A stretch of DNA of 64,000 nucleotides. Source: JAGPUQ01 sp963708735 (lineage in GTDB: Bacteria > Pseudomonadota > Gammaproteobacteria > Pseudomonadales > Porticoccaceae). Of the stretch, positions 27,052-35,348 are shown piece by piece. A program made the position numbers and the translations under genes. Under the pieces are notes generated by a model. The model ran no database searches and was not told the origin of the DNA. It was given only the letters and a program-made list of their open reading frames with translations. Each line of letters starts with the position of its first letter. Within the stretch, counting starts at the first letter, position 1. The DNA is taken from contig CAVPTW010000011.1 of the NCBI GenBank assembly GCA_963708735.1, positions 1 through 64,000 on the forward strand, in the 5' to 3' direction.

Positions 27052-27321
27052 TTGGCCAACACACCCCAGGCGAAAAAGCGCGCTCGTCAGAGCGAAAAGC
27101 GCCGCCAGCTCAAAGCTGGCCAGCGCTCCATGACGCGCACCTACATCAAGAAAGTCCAGGCCGCGCTGTTGGCCGGTGATCTGGAAGCTGCCAAGGCCGC
27201 CTACGCCGCCGCCGTGCCGGTGCTGGATCGCATCGCCGACAAGGGCGTGATCCACAAGAACAAGGCCGCGCGCTACAAGAGCCGGCTCAACGCCCATATC
27301 AAGGCACTGGCCAGCGGCTGA
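27052..27321 (+). CDS. rpsT: 30S ribosomal protein S20
   Basis: Primary 16S-binding protein of the small subunit. The 89-aa basic protein reads ANTPQAKKRARQSEKRR after the initiator and ends in RYKSRLNAHIKALAS, the family pattern. The start codon is TTG at 27052 (TTG GCC AAC), with GGAG nine bases upstream; a second TTG three codons earlier is too close to the ribosome site. E. coli rpsT also uses UUG, which is part of its autoregulation by S20, so the same control is likely here. Own promoter upstream, strong terminator downstream: monocistronic. Confidence 0.97.
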   Translation: MANTPQAKKRARQSEKRRQLKAGQRSMTRTYIKKVQAALLAGDLEAAKAAYAAAVPVLDRIADKGVIHKNKAARYKSRLNAHIKALASG

Positions 27322-27345
27322 GTTTTCCCGCTATGCCTGTCCTGC

Positions 27346-27375
27346 AAAGCCGGCTGATGCCGGCTTTGTCGTTTT
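27346..27375 (+). terminator. Rho-independent terminator of rpsT
   Basis: A perfect nine-base-pair stem AAAGCCGGC / GCCGGCTTT with a TGAT loop is followed by GTCGTTTT, 24 bases after the rpsT stop. Confidence 0.85.
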
Positions 27376-27469
27376 CTGCCTTCGCGTGCGCCTGCCGGCA
27401 TTCTTTGTGCCTGAAAGTCCGGTAGTCTTGTCGCGGAATAACCGCCATTCAAGGGAGCAACAGGCCGCC

Positions 27470-28048
27470 ATGCGTATGCGCAACACCGGGGAAAAAATCC
27501 TCGAAACCATTCTCTTCAGTTCACGCTGGATACTGGCGCCGGTTTATATCGGTCTCGTCATCTCGCTGCTGATGCTGTTGACGGCGTTCGTCACGGAGAT
27601 CATCCATACCGTGCCGCACCTGATCGGCATGAAGACCGAGGTGGTGATCCTCACCGTATTGTCGCTGATCGACCTCTCGCTGGCGCTCAACCTCGTGCTG
27701 ATCGTGGTGTTTTCGGGCTACGAAAATTTCGTTTCCAAGATTGACACCGGTGACAGCGAGGATCGCCCGCAATGGATGGGCACCCTCGATTTCTCCGGCA
27801 TGAAGATGAAGCTTATCGGCTCCATCGTGGCAATCTCGGCGATCTCGCTGCTGCGCGCCTTCATGACGCTGACCAGCGGCGATGCCCCGCTCGACGAGGC
27901 GCGCCTGCACTGGATGGTCATCCTGCACCTGACCTTCATCGGCTCCGGGGTGCTGTTTGCCGCGATGGACTGGATTGCCGCGCTGACCGATGCCGGCAAG
28001 GAGCAGGAAAAGCGCACATCCGAAACCGCCCGCGCGGGCGGCGGGTGA
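27470..28048 (+). CDS. UPF0114 (YqhA/TIGR00645) inner-membrane protein
   Basis: A 192-aa integral membrane protein with four hydrophobic segments (near residues 15-43, 57-84, 106-130 and 143-170), matching E. coli YqhA in the blocks SRWILAPVYIGL, FSGYENFVSKID and SIVAISAISLLRAFM. Function is unknown in the family; a transport or membrane-stress role is sometimes suggested. The C-terminal 20 residues are charged and Gly-rich. AGGGAG lies 12 bases before the ATG at 27470; a second ATG two codons on is possible. Stands alone between rpsT and the convergent proB. Confidence 0.88.
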   Translation: MRMRNTGEKILETILFSSRWILAPVYIGLVISLLMLLTAFVTEIIHTVPHLIGMKTEVVILTVLSLIDLSLALNLVLIVVFSGYENFVSKIDTGDSEDRPQWMGTLDFSGMKMKLIGSIVAISAISLLRAFMTLTSGDAPLDEARLHWMVILHLTFIGSGVLFAAMDWIAALTDAGKEQEKRTSETARAGGG

Positions 28049-28083
28049 TCCGGAGTCCGTAGGCTCTGCGCCGCAGGATCAGT

Positions 28084-29211
28084 TCAGACCAGCACCAGAT
28101 TGTCGCGATGAATCAGCTCGGCGTCGCCGCCGTAGCCCAGTACTTCCGGGATGCGGTCGCTGCCCAGACCGGCGATACGCCGGGTTTCCGCGGCGCTGTA
28201 ATTGATCAGGCCGCGGGCGATCTCGCGCCCGTCCTCGGCGAGGCAGCGCACCAGATCGCCACGGGCGTAGTCGCCTTCGCAGCCCAGGACGCCCACCGGC
28301 AGCAGACTGCTGCCGGATTCGCGCAATACCCGCACCGCACCCGCATCCAGCGTGAGCGCGCCTTTGGCCTGCAACTGCCCGGCCAGCCACTGCTTGCGCG
28401 CCACCAGGGGCTCGCTGTCGGCGACCAGCAAGGTGCCCAGCAACTCGCCTTCCGCCAGCCGGGTCAGCACCTGGTCGATGCGTCCCCCGGCGATCAGCGT
28501 GTGCGCGCCCGAGCGTGCCGCGAGCCGTGCCGCGCGCAGTTTGGTGATCATGCCGCCGCGGCTGAGCTGGCTGGCGCTGCCGCCGGCGATGGCGTCGAGG
28601 CCGAGATCCAGGGCGCGGCCGCGATGAATCAGGGTGGCATCGGGATTGGCCCGGGGGTCGGCGCTGTAGAGGCCGTCGCGGTCGGTGAGGATCACCAGCA
28701 GCGGCGCTTCGATGAGATTGGCGACCAAGGCTCCCAGCGTGTCGTTGTCGCCGAAGCGGATCTCGTCGGTGACCACGGTGTCGTTCTCGTTGACCACCGG
28801 CACCACGCCCAGCTTGATCAGGGTGGTGAGGGTGCGGCGCGCATTCAGATAGCGCTGCCGGTTCGAGAGATCGTCGTGGTCGAGCAGAATCTGGGCGGTG
28901 TGGCGGCCGTAGCGCTGAAAGCAGGATTCGTAGGCCTCGATCAGCCCCATCTGGCCCACGGCGGCGGCCGCTTGCAGTTCGTGCAGCTCGCGCGGGCGCT
29001 GCGCCCAGTTGAGCCGGGCCATGCCTTCGGCGATGGCACCGGAGGAGACCAGCACGATTTCGTAGCCCCGGTCCTGAAGCGCGGCGATCTGGCCGACCCA
29101 GTCCGCGATGGCTGCGCGGGCCAGGCCGCGGCCGTCGTTGGTGAGCAGGGCACTGCCGATCTTCACCACCCAGCGGCGGGCGGCGGTGACCCGGCGGCGT
29201 TCAGCGTCCAC
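28084..29211 (-). CDS. proB: glutamate 5-kinase with C-terminal PUA domain
   Basis: Phosphorylates glutamate, the first and feedback-inhibited step of proline synthesis. The 375-aa protein has the amino-acid-kinase domain (VVKIGSALLT, LVSSGAIAEGM, VVNENDTVVTDEIRFGDNDTL, GGMITKLRAA) and a PUA domain from about residue 285 (KGALTLDAGAVRVL..). The start is GTG at 29211, 14 bases after the obgE stop. ProB as last gene of rplU-rpmA-obgE-proB is common in gamma- and betaproteobacteria. Confidence 0.96.
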   Translation of the reverse strand: MDAERRRVTAARRWVVKIGSALLTNDGRGLARAAIADWVGQIAALQDRGYEIVLVSSGAIAEGMARLNWAQRPRELHELQAAAAVGQMGLIEAYESCFQRYGRHTAQILLDHDDLSNRQRYLNARRTLTTLIKLGVVPVVNENDTVVTDEIRFGDNDTLGALVANLIEAPLLVILTDRDGLYSADPRANPDATLIHRGRALDLGLDAIAGGSASQLSRGGMITKLRAARLAARSGAHTLIAGGRIDQVLTRLAEGELLGTLLVADSEPLVARKQWLAGQLQAKGALTLDAGAVRVLRESGSSLLPVGVLGCEGDYARGDLVRCLAEDGREIARGLINYSAAETRRIAGLGSDRIPEVLGYGGDAELIHRDNLVLV

Positions 29212-29225
29212 GGCGCGGGTTCCGG

Positions 29226-30416
29226 TCAGGGGGCATGGAACACTTCGACATCATGATCATCGTCGTCTTCATCCTGGTCCGCGAACTCGTCATTCGCGCC
29301 GGTCCGTTGCGCCTGTAGCCAGGCGATGCGCTCGCGGGCCTCGCGCTGCATGGCTTCCTGCATTTCGCGTTCATGACGTGCCGCCTCGGGATCTTCGGCC
29401 TGGATGCGGGTGCGCGCTTCGAGGTAATTCATCACCGCTTCGCACAGTTCGGTGGTGCCCGTGCGCTCGGCGGCCGAGATCAGATGCCAGGGTGCATCCC
29501 AGCCGAGGGCGGCCACGACAGCGGTGGCGCGCGCGCGGGCTGCGTCCGGCGGCAACAGATCGGCCTTGTTGAACACCAGCCAGCAATCCCGCTGGGCCAG
29601 CGTGGGGCTGAATTTTTCGAGCTCCCCGTGCAGGGTGTGCACCGCGTGCGCCGGATCGCTGCCATCAACGGGCGCGAGATCGACGAGATGCAGCAGGAGT
29701 CGCGTGCGGGTCAGGTGGCGCAGAAAGCGGATCCCGAGCCCGGCGCCGTCGGCGGCGCCTTCGATCACGCCGGGCACGTCGGCGACCACGAAACTCCGGT
29801 AGTGCTCGAGCGAGACCACCCCGAGATTGGGCACCAGCGTGGTAAACGGATAGTCGGCGACCTTGGGTCGCGCCGCGGAGATCGCGTGGATCAGGGTGGA
29901 CTTCCCGGCGTTGGGCAAGCCCAGCAGGCCGACATCGGCGAGCAGCTTGAGTTCGAGGCGCAAATGGCGGGTCTCGCCTTCGCTGCCGGGACTGGTGCGC
30001 CGGGGCGCGCGATTGATGCTGGACTTGAAGCGGGCGTTGCCGAGGCCGTGGAAGCCGCCGCGCGCCACCACCAGGCGCTGGCCGGAGGTGGTGAGGTCGC
30101 CGATGACTTCGTCGGTATCGGCATCCATCACGGTGGTGCCCACGGGGACCGGCAGCAGCAGATCCTCGGCCGAGCGGCCCCGGCAGTTGGCGCCGCGGCC
30201 GCTGGCGCCGTTGTCGGCCCGGAACACGCGCTGATAGCGGTAGTCCACCAGCGTGTTGAGCCCTGGATCGGCGATCAGGATGACGCTGCCGCCATCGCCG
30301 CCGTCGCCGCCGTCCGGGCCGCCCTTGGGGATGTATTTCTCGCGCCGGAAGCTCATGCAGCCGTTGCCACCGTTGCCGGCGATGACATCGATGGGCGCTT
30401 CGTCGACGAATTTCAT
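29226..30416 (-). CDS. obgE: GTPase ObgE/CgtA
   Basis: Essential ribosome-assembly and stringent-response GTPase. The 396-aa protein has the Gly-rich Obg fold (NGGNGCMSFRREKYIPKGGPDGGDGGDGG), the G domain with Walker A GLPNAGKST, DVPGVIEGA and NKAD, and a strongly acidic C-terminal tail (DEFADQDEDDDDHDVEV), as in E. coli ObgE. Start ATG at 30416. A terminator lies between rpmA and obgE, so expression probably depends on read-through or an internal promoter. Confidence 0.97.
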   Translation of the reverse strand: MKFVDEAPIDVIAGNGGNGCMSFRREKYIPKGGPDGGDGGDGGSVILIADPGLNTLVDYRYQRVFRADNGASGRGANCRGRSAEDLLLPVPVGTTVMDADTDEVIGDLTTSGQRLVVARGGFHGLGNARFKSSINRAPRRTSPGSEGETRHLRLELKLLADVGLLGLPNAGKSTLIHAISAARPKVADYPFTTLVPNLGVVSLEHYRSFVVADVPGVIEGAADGAGLGIRFLRHLTRTRLLLHLVDLAPVDGSDPAHAVHTLHGELEKFSPTLAQRDCWLVFNKADLLPPDAARARATAVVAALGWDAPWHLISAAERTGTTELCEAVMNYLEARTRIQAEDPEAARHEREMQEAMQREARERIAWLQAQRTGANDEFADQDEDDDDHDVEVFHAP

Positions 30417-30486
30417 GGGTGGTTTCCCCCGGAAGCTGTAGTCCCGGCCGGTTGAATCATATGCCAGGCGGATTGGCCGCCTCCAT

Positions 30487-30513
30487 AAAAAAAGCCCCGG
30501 TAAAGGGGCTTTT
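30487..30513 (-). terminator. terminator or attenuator between rpmA and obgE
   Basis: The minus strand forms AAAAGCCCC-TTTACC-GGGGCTTTTTTT, a seven-base-pair GC stem followed by seven T, about 25 bases after the rpmA stop. Since obgE and proB continue on the same strand, it may be a partial terminator that keeps ribosomal-protein output above obgE. Confidence 0.85.
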
Positions 30514-30536
30514 CCGCAACCCTGTCGCGATGGCGG

Positions 30537-30794
30537 TCAGTCGACCACGATATCGACGAAGCGGCGGTTGTGCGGTCCCCGCACCGCGAAGCGGACAGTG
30601 CCGTCGGCGGTGGCAAACAGGGTGTGGTCGCGGCCGATGCCGACGTTGATGCCACGGTGAAACGCGGTGCCGCGCTGACGCACGATGATACTGCCCGCAG
30701 TGACATTCTCGCCGCCAAAGCACTTCACGCCGAGGCGCTTGCTGTGGGAGTCGCGGCCATTGCGGGTACTGCCGCCTGCCTTTTTGGTTGCCAT
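30537..30794 (-). CDS. rpmA: 50S ribosomal protein L27
   Basis: 85-aa protein whose N-terminus reaches the peptidyl-transferase centre. Starts MATKKAGGSTRNGRDSHSKR, the invariant L27 beginning, and has GTAFHRGINVGIGRDHTLFA. Start ATG with AGGAGC upstream. Lies 23 bases after rplU. Confidence 0.98.
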   Translation of the reverse strand: MATKKAGGSTRNGRDSHSKRLGVKCFGGENVTAGSIIVRQRGTAFHRGINVGIGRDHTLFATADGTVRFAVRGPHNRRFVDIVVD

Positions 30795-30817
30795 CGATCC
30801 GCTCCTTTAATCCGGGT

Positions 30818-31132
30818 TCAGCCGGCACTGATGCCGGTAATTTTGATCTGGGTGTACCACTGGCGGTGACCCATCTGTTTCATGTGGTGCTTGCGGCGGT
30901 GGAATTTCATGATCCGCACCTTGTCGGCGCGGCCCTGGCTGACCACCTCGGCGGTCACCTTGCCGCCGGCCACGTAGGGCGCGCCCAGCTTGATGTCGCT
31001 GCCGTCCGCCACCATCAGGACGCGGTCGAAATCGACCGTTTCACCCGGGGCGACATTGAGTTTTTCGACGTTGAGTACTTCACCCGGTTCGACCCGGTGT
31101 TGTTTGCCGCCGCTTTCGATAACCGCGTACAT
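30818..31132 (-). CDS. rplU: 50S ribosomal protein L21
   Basis: 104-aa 23S-binding protein, MYAVIESGGKQHRVEPGE at the start and KFHRRKHHMKQMGHRQWYTQIKI near the end, both L21 signatures. First gene of rplU-rpmA-obgE-proB, behind a clear sigma-70 promoter. The 5' leader (about 55 bases) contains a six-base-pair hairpin ggcttc/gaagcc. Confidence 0.98.
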   Translation of the reverse strand: MYAVIESGGKQHRVEPGEVLNVEKLNVAPGETVDFDRVLMVADGSDIKLGAPYVAGGKVTAEVVSQGRADKVRIMKFHRRKHHMKQMGHRQWYTQIKITGISAG

Positions 31133-31193
31133 GCTGAACTCCCGAACGGTCCCGGCTTCGGACGAAGCCAGCTACCCTGTGCAAAGGGCGGCG

Positions 31194-31222
31194 ATTCTAA
31201 GCCAAGACCCGGGTTCCCGCAA
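31194..31222 (-). promoter_or_regulatory. rplU promoter
   Basis: Minus strand TTGCGG (31217-31222), 17 bases, TAGAAT (31194-31199). The -10 matches five of six bases and the leader would be about 55 bases, containing an inverted repeat near 31154-31169. Confidence 0.65.
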
Positions 31223-31428
31223 GGCGCAATGGGTCCCGCGCGCCGCGCCGGACGGTCGGGCGGTTTCAACGGCTGCGCCAAATCTGCTAGTGTGCGGCGG
31301 CACGGTCCGCCGCTCCTGCCGGCCGGCAGACCCCGGTGAGAACTCAAACGGCCACGGCTCCACGCCTGTGCTGCCGCCCCGCGCGGGCCGCTGGCGGGCA
31401 GCGTGGCCCCGAGTGTCGCTTTGACGCC

Positions 31429-31477
31429 TTGACCGACAACAACAAATTGACCGACAACAATTGACCGACAACAACGA
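31429..31477. repeat. three tandem TTGACCGACAACAA repeats
   Basis: Units start at 31429, 31447 and 31461. The core TTGACCGACAACAA is identical in all three, with 4 extra bases (caaa) after the first. Each contains a TTGACC resembling a -35 box, but no matching -10 is found at 16-18 bases. The block is much more AT-rich than its surroundings and lies 47 bases before the nudC ATG. Confidence 0.7.
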
Positions 31478-31523
31478 TCAGCACTGACTACCAGACCGCC
31501 GTATCAAGACAGAGGGGAATGCC

Positions 31524-32446
31524 ATGTCGATCATCAACACCTTTGCCGGCGGTCCGCTGGATCGCGCCAGTGACCGCCGTACCGATGCCGACTGGATCGC
31601 GGCGCAGCGCGCGAAACCCGACACGCGCGTCATTCCCTACTACCGGCTGCAACCCCTGGTGGCACCGGGCGGCAATGCCATCGGCTGGTTGCCGGCCGCC
31701 GAGCTGGGCGAATTCCTCGGTGCCGATCTGCCCTGCATTTTCCTGGGTCTTGACACCGCCGGCGTGGCGCACTTTGCCCTGGACGTGACCGGCGTGGAGG
31801 ATGCCCCGACCCTGGAACCCTTCCGCGGTGCGGGTCGCTTCATGGACCTGCGCGCCATCGCATTGCGCCTGCCGCTGGGCGATCCCTCCACGCTCGCCAC
31901 CGGCAAGGCCGTGCTCGACTGGCACGCGCGCCACCAGTTCTGCGCCGTGTGCGGCAGCCGCACCGCAATGCGGATGGCGGGCTACATGCGCAAATGCGGC
32001 AATCAGGACTGCAACGCCGAGCACTTCCCCCGTACCGACCCGGTGGTGATCATGCTGGCTGTGCGCGGTGACGAGGCCCTGGTGGGTCGCCAGAAGAGCT
32101 TTCCCCCGGCATGTACTCCGCGCTCGCCGGCTTCATCGAACCCGGCGAGAACATCGAAGAGGCGGTGCGGCGCGAGATTTTCGAAGAGGCCGGCATTCGC
32201 GTCGGTGCGGTGCACTACCACTCCACCCAGCCCTGGCCCTGGCCCTCGTCGCTGATGATCGGCTGTTTTGCGGATGCCGAAACCACCGAGATCCATATCG
32301 ACGGGAACGAGCTCGAAGAAGCGCGCTGGGTGTCGCGCAACTTGCTCGCGGCCGCGTATCGCGGCGAAACCGGCACCGGCGTGCTGCTGCCGCCGCCCAT
32401 GGCCATCGCCCACCAGTTGCTCAAGACCTTTATCGAGCAGGGCTGA
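31524..32446 (+). pseudogene. nudC: NADH pyrophosphatase NudC, interrupted by a frameshift
   Basis: Nudix hydrolase of NADH and NAD-capped RNA 5' ends. The first frame (from ATG 31524, ribosome site AGAGGGG) gives the N-terminal domain and a zinc ribbon with Cys140, Cys143, Cys158 and Cys163, through HFPRTDPVVIMLAV. The second frame supplies the Nudix box GFIEPGENIEEAVRREIFEEAGI and the NudC-specific QPWPWPSSLM. The two meet at a run of five C (32103-32107): one extra C would restore SFPPGMYSALAGFIEPGE and an uninterrupted product of about 307 aa. Both halves are fully conserved, so this is most simply a one-base consensus error, otherwise a very recent inactivation. Confidence 0.9.
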
Positions 32447-32488
32447 GCCCGGCTCGAACCCCGAATTCCAAACCAGAGAGCCGCAACC

Positions 32489-33319
32489 ATGAAATACCGT
32501 GAAATTCTTTACGAGGTAAAAGACGGCGTCGCCCTGGTGACGCTCAATCGTCCCGACAAGCTCAACGCCTGGACCACGCGCATGGCGGAAGAGATCCAGG
32601 ATGCCACGCTCGCGGCCGCCGACGACGACGCGGCGCGGGTGATCGTGATCACCGGCGCGGGCCGGGGGTTTTGTTCCGGCGCCGACATGAAACTGCTGTC
32701 GGACATGGGCGGCGGCGGCAAGGGCCAGGCCGCCAGCGACGACCCCGACGACAGCCCCCGCGAGCGGCCCAGCAACGTGCGTGCCGACTACACCCACAAA
32801 TATTCGTATTTTCCCGCCATTCCCAAGCCGGTGATCGCCGCCATCAACGGCCCGGTGGCCGGTATCGGGCTGGTGATGACGCTCTATTGCGACATCCGCA
32901 TCGCCGCGGCCGACGCCAAGTTCACCACCGCCTTCGTCAAGCGCGGACTGATCGCCGAATACGGCGGCGCCTGGCTTGCTCCGCGCATCATGGGAACCGC
33001 CAATGCGCTGGAAATTTTCCTCTCGGGACGTGTTTTCGACGGCGTCGAGGCGCGCGATCTGGGGCTTGTGAACAAGGTGCTGCCGAGCGACGGTTTCATG
33101 GATGCGGTGATGAAATACGCGCGCGACATGGCGCAGAACAATTCGCCGCGTTCGATGGGTGTGATCAAGCACCAGATCTGGGAGAGCCTGTTCCAGGACC
33201 TCGGCGAAGGCGTTGAGCTCTCGATGGTGGAAATGAAAGCCAGCATCGCGAGCGAGGATTTCAAGGAGGGCGTCGCGCACTTTCTCGAAAAACGCCAGGC
33301 GCGTTTCAGCGGGCGTTGA
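32489..33319 (+). CDS. enoyl-CoA hydratase/isomerase family protein
   Basis: Crotonase-fold protein of 276 aa. It has the oxyanion-hole segments ITGAGRGFCSGADMKLL and AAINGPVAGIGLVMTLYCDIRIAA, and the second-turn region FVKRGLIAEYGGAWLAPRIMG; the last of these places a Glu (IAEYGG) where hydratases have one of their two catalytic acids. A loop with GGGGKGQAASDDPDDSPRE (about residues 73-93) is an insertion relative to short crotonases. The substrate is unknown. It heads a plus-strand group (hydratase, SDR, thiolase-fold protein, DUF35) that looks like a CoA-linked degradation module. Start ATG at 32489. Confidence 0.9.
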   Translation: MKYREILYEVKDGVALVTLNRPDKLNAWTTRMAEEIQDATLAAADDDAARVIVITGAGRGFCSGADMKLLSDMGGGGKGQAASDDPDDSPRERPSNVRADYTHKYSYFPAIPKPVIAAINGPVAGIGLVMTLYCDIRIAAADAKFTTAFVKRGLIAEYGGAWLAPRIMGTANALEIFLSGRVFDGVEARDLGLVNKVLPSDGFMDAVMKYARDMAQNNSPRSMGVIKHQIWESLFQDLGEGVELSMVEMKASIASEDFKEGVAHFLEKRQARFSGR

Positions 33320-33368
33320 AAGAATCCGCGCGGAATCGACCACAAGAATATAAACAGCTGGGGGAAAT

Positions 33369-34151
33369 ATGGGACGAGTAGCAGGCAAGGTGGCGCTGGT
33401 CACCGGCGCCGCCTCCGGGCTGGGGCGGGCGACCGCGATCCGGCTCGCGGAGGAGGGCGCGCGGGTGATGGTCACCGACTGGGAGGATCGCGGCGGCGCC
33501 GAAACCGTGGACCTGATCCGCGCGGCGGGCGGCGAGGCGCAGTTCCGGCATCAGGACGTGTCGAGTGAGGAGGAATGGCAGGCGACCATCGACGCGACAC
33601 TCGCCACCTGGGGTCGGCTCGACGTGCTGGTCAACAACGCCGCGGTGATCATCGCCAAGTCGATCAGGGACACCAGCCTCAAGGACTGGCGCTGGCAGAA
33701 CAGCATCGCCCTCGACGGCGTCTTTCTCGGCGTCAAATACGGCTGCGCGGCCATGGAGAAATCCGGCGGCGGCTCGATCATCAACATCTCCTCCATCGCC
33801 GGCATCATCGGCCTCGACAAATCCGCCGCCTACTGCGCCGCCAAGGGCGGGGTGCGCTTGCTGACCAAGGCCGCCGCCGCCGAATTCGCGCGCCTCAAGA
33901 ACGGCGTGCGGGTGAATTCCGTGCATCCGGGCGTGATTCGCACGCCGGGCGTCGAGAAGACCATCCGCAAATACGGCGGTACCGATAAAGAGGCCAGGGT
34001 GCGGGCGAGCTTCGAGGCCATGTCACCGCTCGGCGAGCTGGGCGAGCCGAATGACATCGCCAACGGCGTGCTCTATCTCGCCTCCGACGAATCCAAATAC
34101 ATGCACGGTGCCGAGCTGGTGATCGACGCCGGCTTCAGCGCCGTGCGCTAG
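33369..34151 (+). CDS. SDR-family NAD(P)-dependent oxidoreductase
   Basis: Classical short-chain dehydrogenase of 260 aa: cofactor motif TGAASGLG at the N-terminus, an Asp after the second strand (VTDWED) favouring NAD, NNAA, catalytic Ser in INISSIAGI and Tyr-x3-Lys in YCAAKGG, and a C-terminal MHGAELVIDAGFSA. It resembles hydroxysteroid and cyclic-alcohol dehydrogenases, but the substrate cannot be read from sequence. It follows the enoyl-CoA hydratase by 49 bases and precedes the thiolase-fold gene by 24, so it likely oxidises a hydroxy intermediate in the same pathway. Confidence 0.92.
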   Translation: MGRVAGKVALVTGAASGLGRATAIRLAEEGARVMVTDWEDRGGAETVDLIRAAGGEAQFRHQDVSSEEEWQATIDATLATWGRLDVLVNNAAVIIAKSIRDTSLKDWRWQNSIALDGVFLGVKYGCAAMEKSGGGSIINISSIAGIIGLDKSAAYCAAKGGVRLLTKAAAAEFARLKNGVRVNSVHPGVIRTPGVEKTIRKYGGTDKEARVRASFEAMSPLGELGEPNDIANGVLYLASDESKYMHGAELVIDAGFSAVR

Positions 34152-34175
34152 CCATTCGATACTGAAGGAGGTGGC

Positions 34176-35348
34176 ATGACCATCAAAGGCAAAGCCTATA
34201 TCGCGGGTATCTACGAGCACCCGCTGCGTGAGGGCACCGGCAAGACCGTGCCGCAACTGCACGCCGAGGTCGCCAAGGGCGCACTCGACGACGCCGGTCT
34301 GCACAAGAACGACATCGACGCCTACTACTGCGCGGGCGACGTGCCGGGCCTGGGCGGCATCAACCAGGCCGAGTACATGGGCCTCAAGTTGCGCCAGATC
34401 GACAGCACCGAGACCGGCGGTTCGTCCTATGTGCTGCATGTGCGCCACGCCGCCCAGGCCATCGCCGCCGGCCACTGCAAGGTGGCGCTGATCACGCTGG
34501 CCGGCCGCCCCCGCGCCGATGCCAAGGAAAACTACAGTGTGCGCCCCGGTGGCGGTCCGCCCGCCGACTACGGTTTCGAGGCGCCGTTCCGGCCCAGCAT
34601 CGTCAACATGTACGCCATGGTCGCGAAGCGCCACATGCACGAATTCGGCACCACCAGTGCCCAGCTCGCCTGGGTCAAGGTGGCCGCGTCCCACCACGCC
34701 CAGCACAATCCCCATGCCCTGCTGCGGGACGTGGTGACGGTGGAGGACGTGCTCAACTCACCCGTGGTCAGCGATCCGCTGCACCGCCTCGACTGCTGCG
34801 TGATGACCGACGGCGGCGGCGCCATCATCCTGGTCGCGCCCGAGATCGCGAAAAGCCTGAAGCGCCCGCGGATACGGGTATTGGGCGCCGGCGAAGCACC
34901 CAAGCACCTGAACGGCGGCAAGGTGGATCTCACCTATTCCGGCGCGGTCTGGTCCGGCGCCGATGCCTTTGCCGAAGCCGGGGTGAAGCCCTCCGACATC
35001 AAATACGCCTCCATCTACGACTCCTTCACCATCACCGTGGTGGTGACGCTCGAAGACCTCGGCTTTTGCGCCAAGGGCAAGGGCGGCGCCTTCGTTGCCG
35101 ACGGCAACCTCATCTCCGGCGTCGGCAAGCTGCCCTTCAACACCGACGGCGGCGGCCTGTGCAACAACCACCCGAGCGACCGCGGCGGCATCACCAAGGT
35201 CATCGAAGCCGTGCGCCAGGCGCGCGGCGAGGCGCATCCCAAGGTACAGGTGCCCAATTGCAACCTGGTGCTCGCCCACGGCACCGGCGGCCTGCTGGGC
35301 TCGCGCATGGGCAGCGCCACAGTGATTCTGGAGCGGGAGGACGCATGA
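34176..35348 (+). CDS. thiolase-fold (SCP-x/Ltp-like) protein lacking the nucleophilic Cys
   Basis: A 390-aa thiolase-superfamily protein of the lipid-transfer/SCP-x branch. The position of the acyl-accepting Cys of true thiolases is Ser (GGSS, residues 81-84), while the His in NNHPSDRGG (His332), the ASIYDSFT segment (Tyr281) and the C-terminal AHGTGGLLGSRMG are kept. Loss of the Cys with a directly coupled DUF35 partner is the pattern of the Ltp2/DUF35 retro-aldolases that split steroid side-chain CoA thioesters, so a carbon-carbon lyase role is more likely than thiolysis. That is inference from family knowledge. Start ATG after GGAGGTGGC; the stop overlaps the DUF35 start as ATGA. Confidence 0.85.
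   Translation: MTIKGKAYIAGIYEHPLREGTGKTVPQLHAEVAKGALDDAGLHKNDIDAYYCAGDVPGLGGINQAEYMGLKLRQIDSTETGGSSYVLHVRHAAQAIAAGHCKVALITLAGRPRADAKENYSVRPGGGPPADYGFEAPFRPSIVNMYAMVAKRHMHEFGTTSAQLAWVKVAASHHAQHNPHALLRDVVTVEDVLNSPVVSDPLHRLDCCVMTDGGGAIILVAPEIAKSLKRPRIRVLGAGEAPKHLNGGKVDLTYSGAVWSGADAFAEAGVKPSDIKYASIYDSFTITVVVTLEDLGFCAKGKGGAFVADGNLISGVGKLPFNTDGGGLCNNHPSDRGGITKVIEAVRQARGEAHPKVQVPNCNLVLAHGTGGLLGSRMGSATVILEREDA

Larger units (their letters stand above)
31133..31523. other. 391-base divergent intergenic region rplU / nudC
   Basis: Holds the rplU promoter and leader hairpin in its left third and three tandem TTGACCGACAACAA repeats in its right part. The middle (about 31225-31420) is GC-rich and I see no gene, RNA or clear inverted repeat in it. 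Confidence 0.6.

Noticed and set aside
34176..35348. Calling the thiolase-fold protein an acetyl-CoA acetyltransferase
   Set aside because: The acyl-accepting Cys is replaced by Ser and a DUF35 gene is coupled, so the usual label would mislead.
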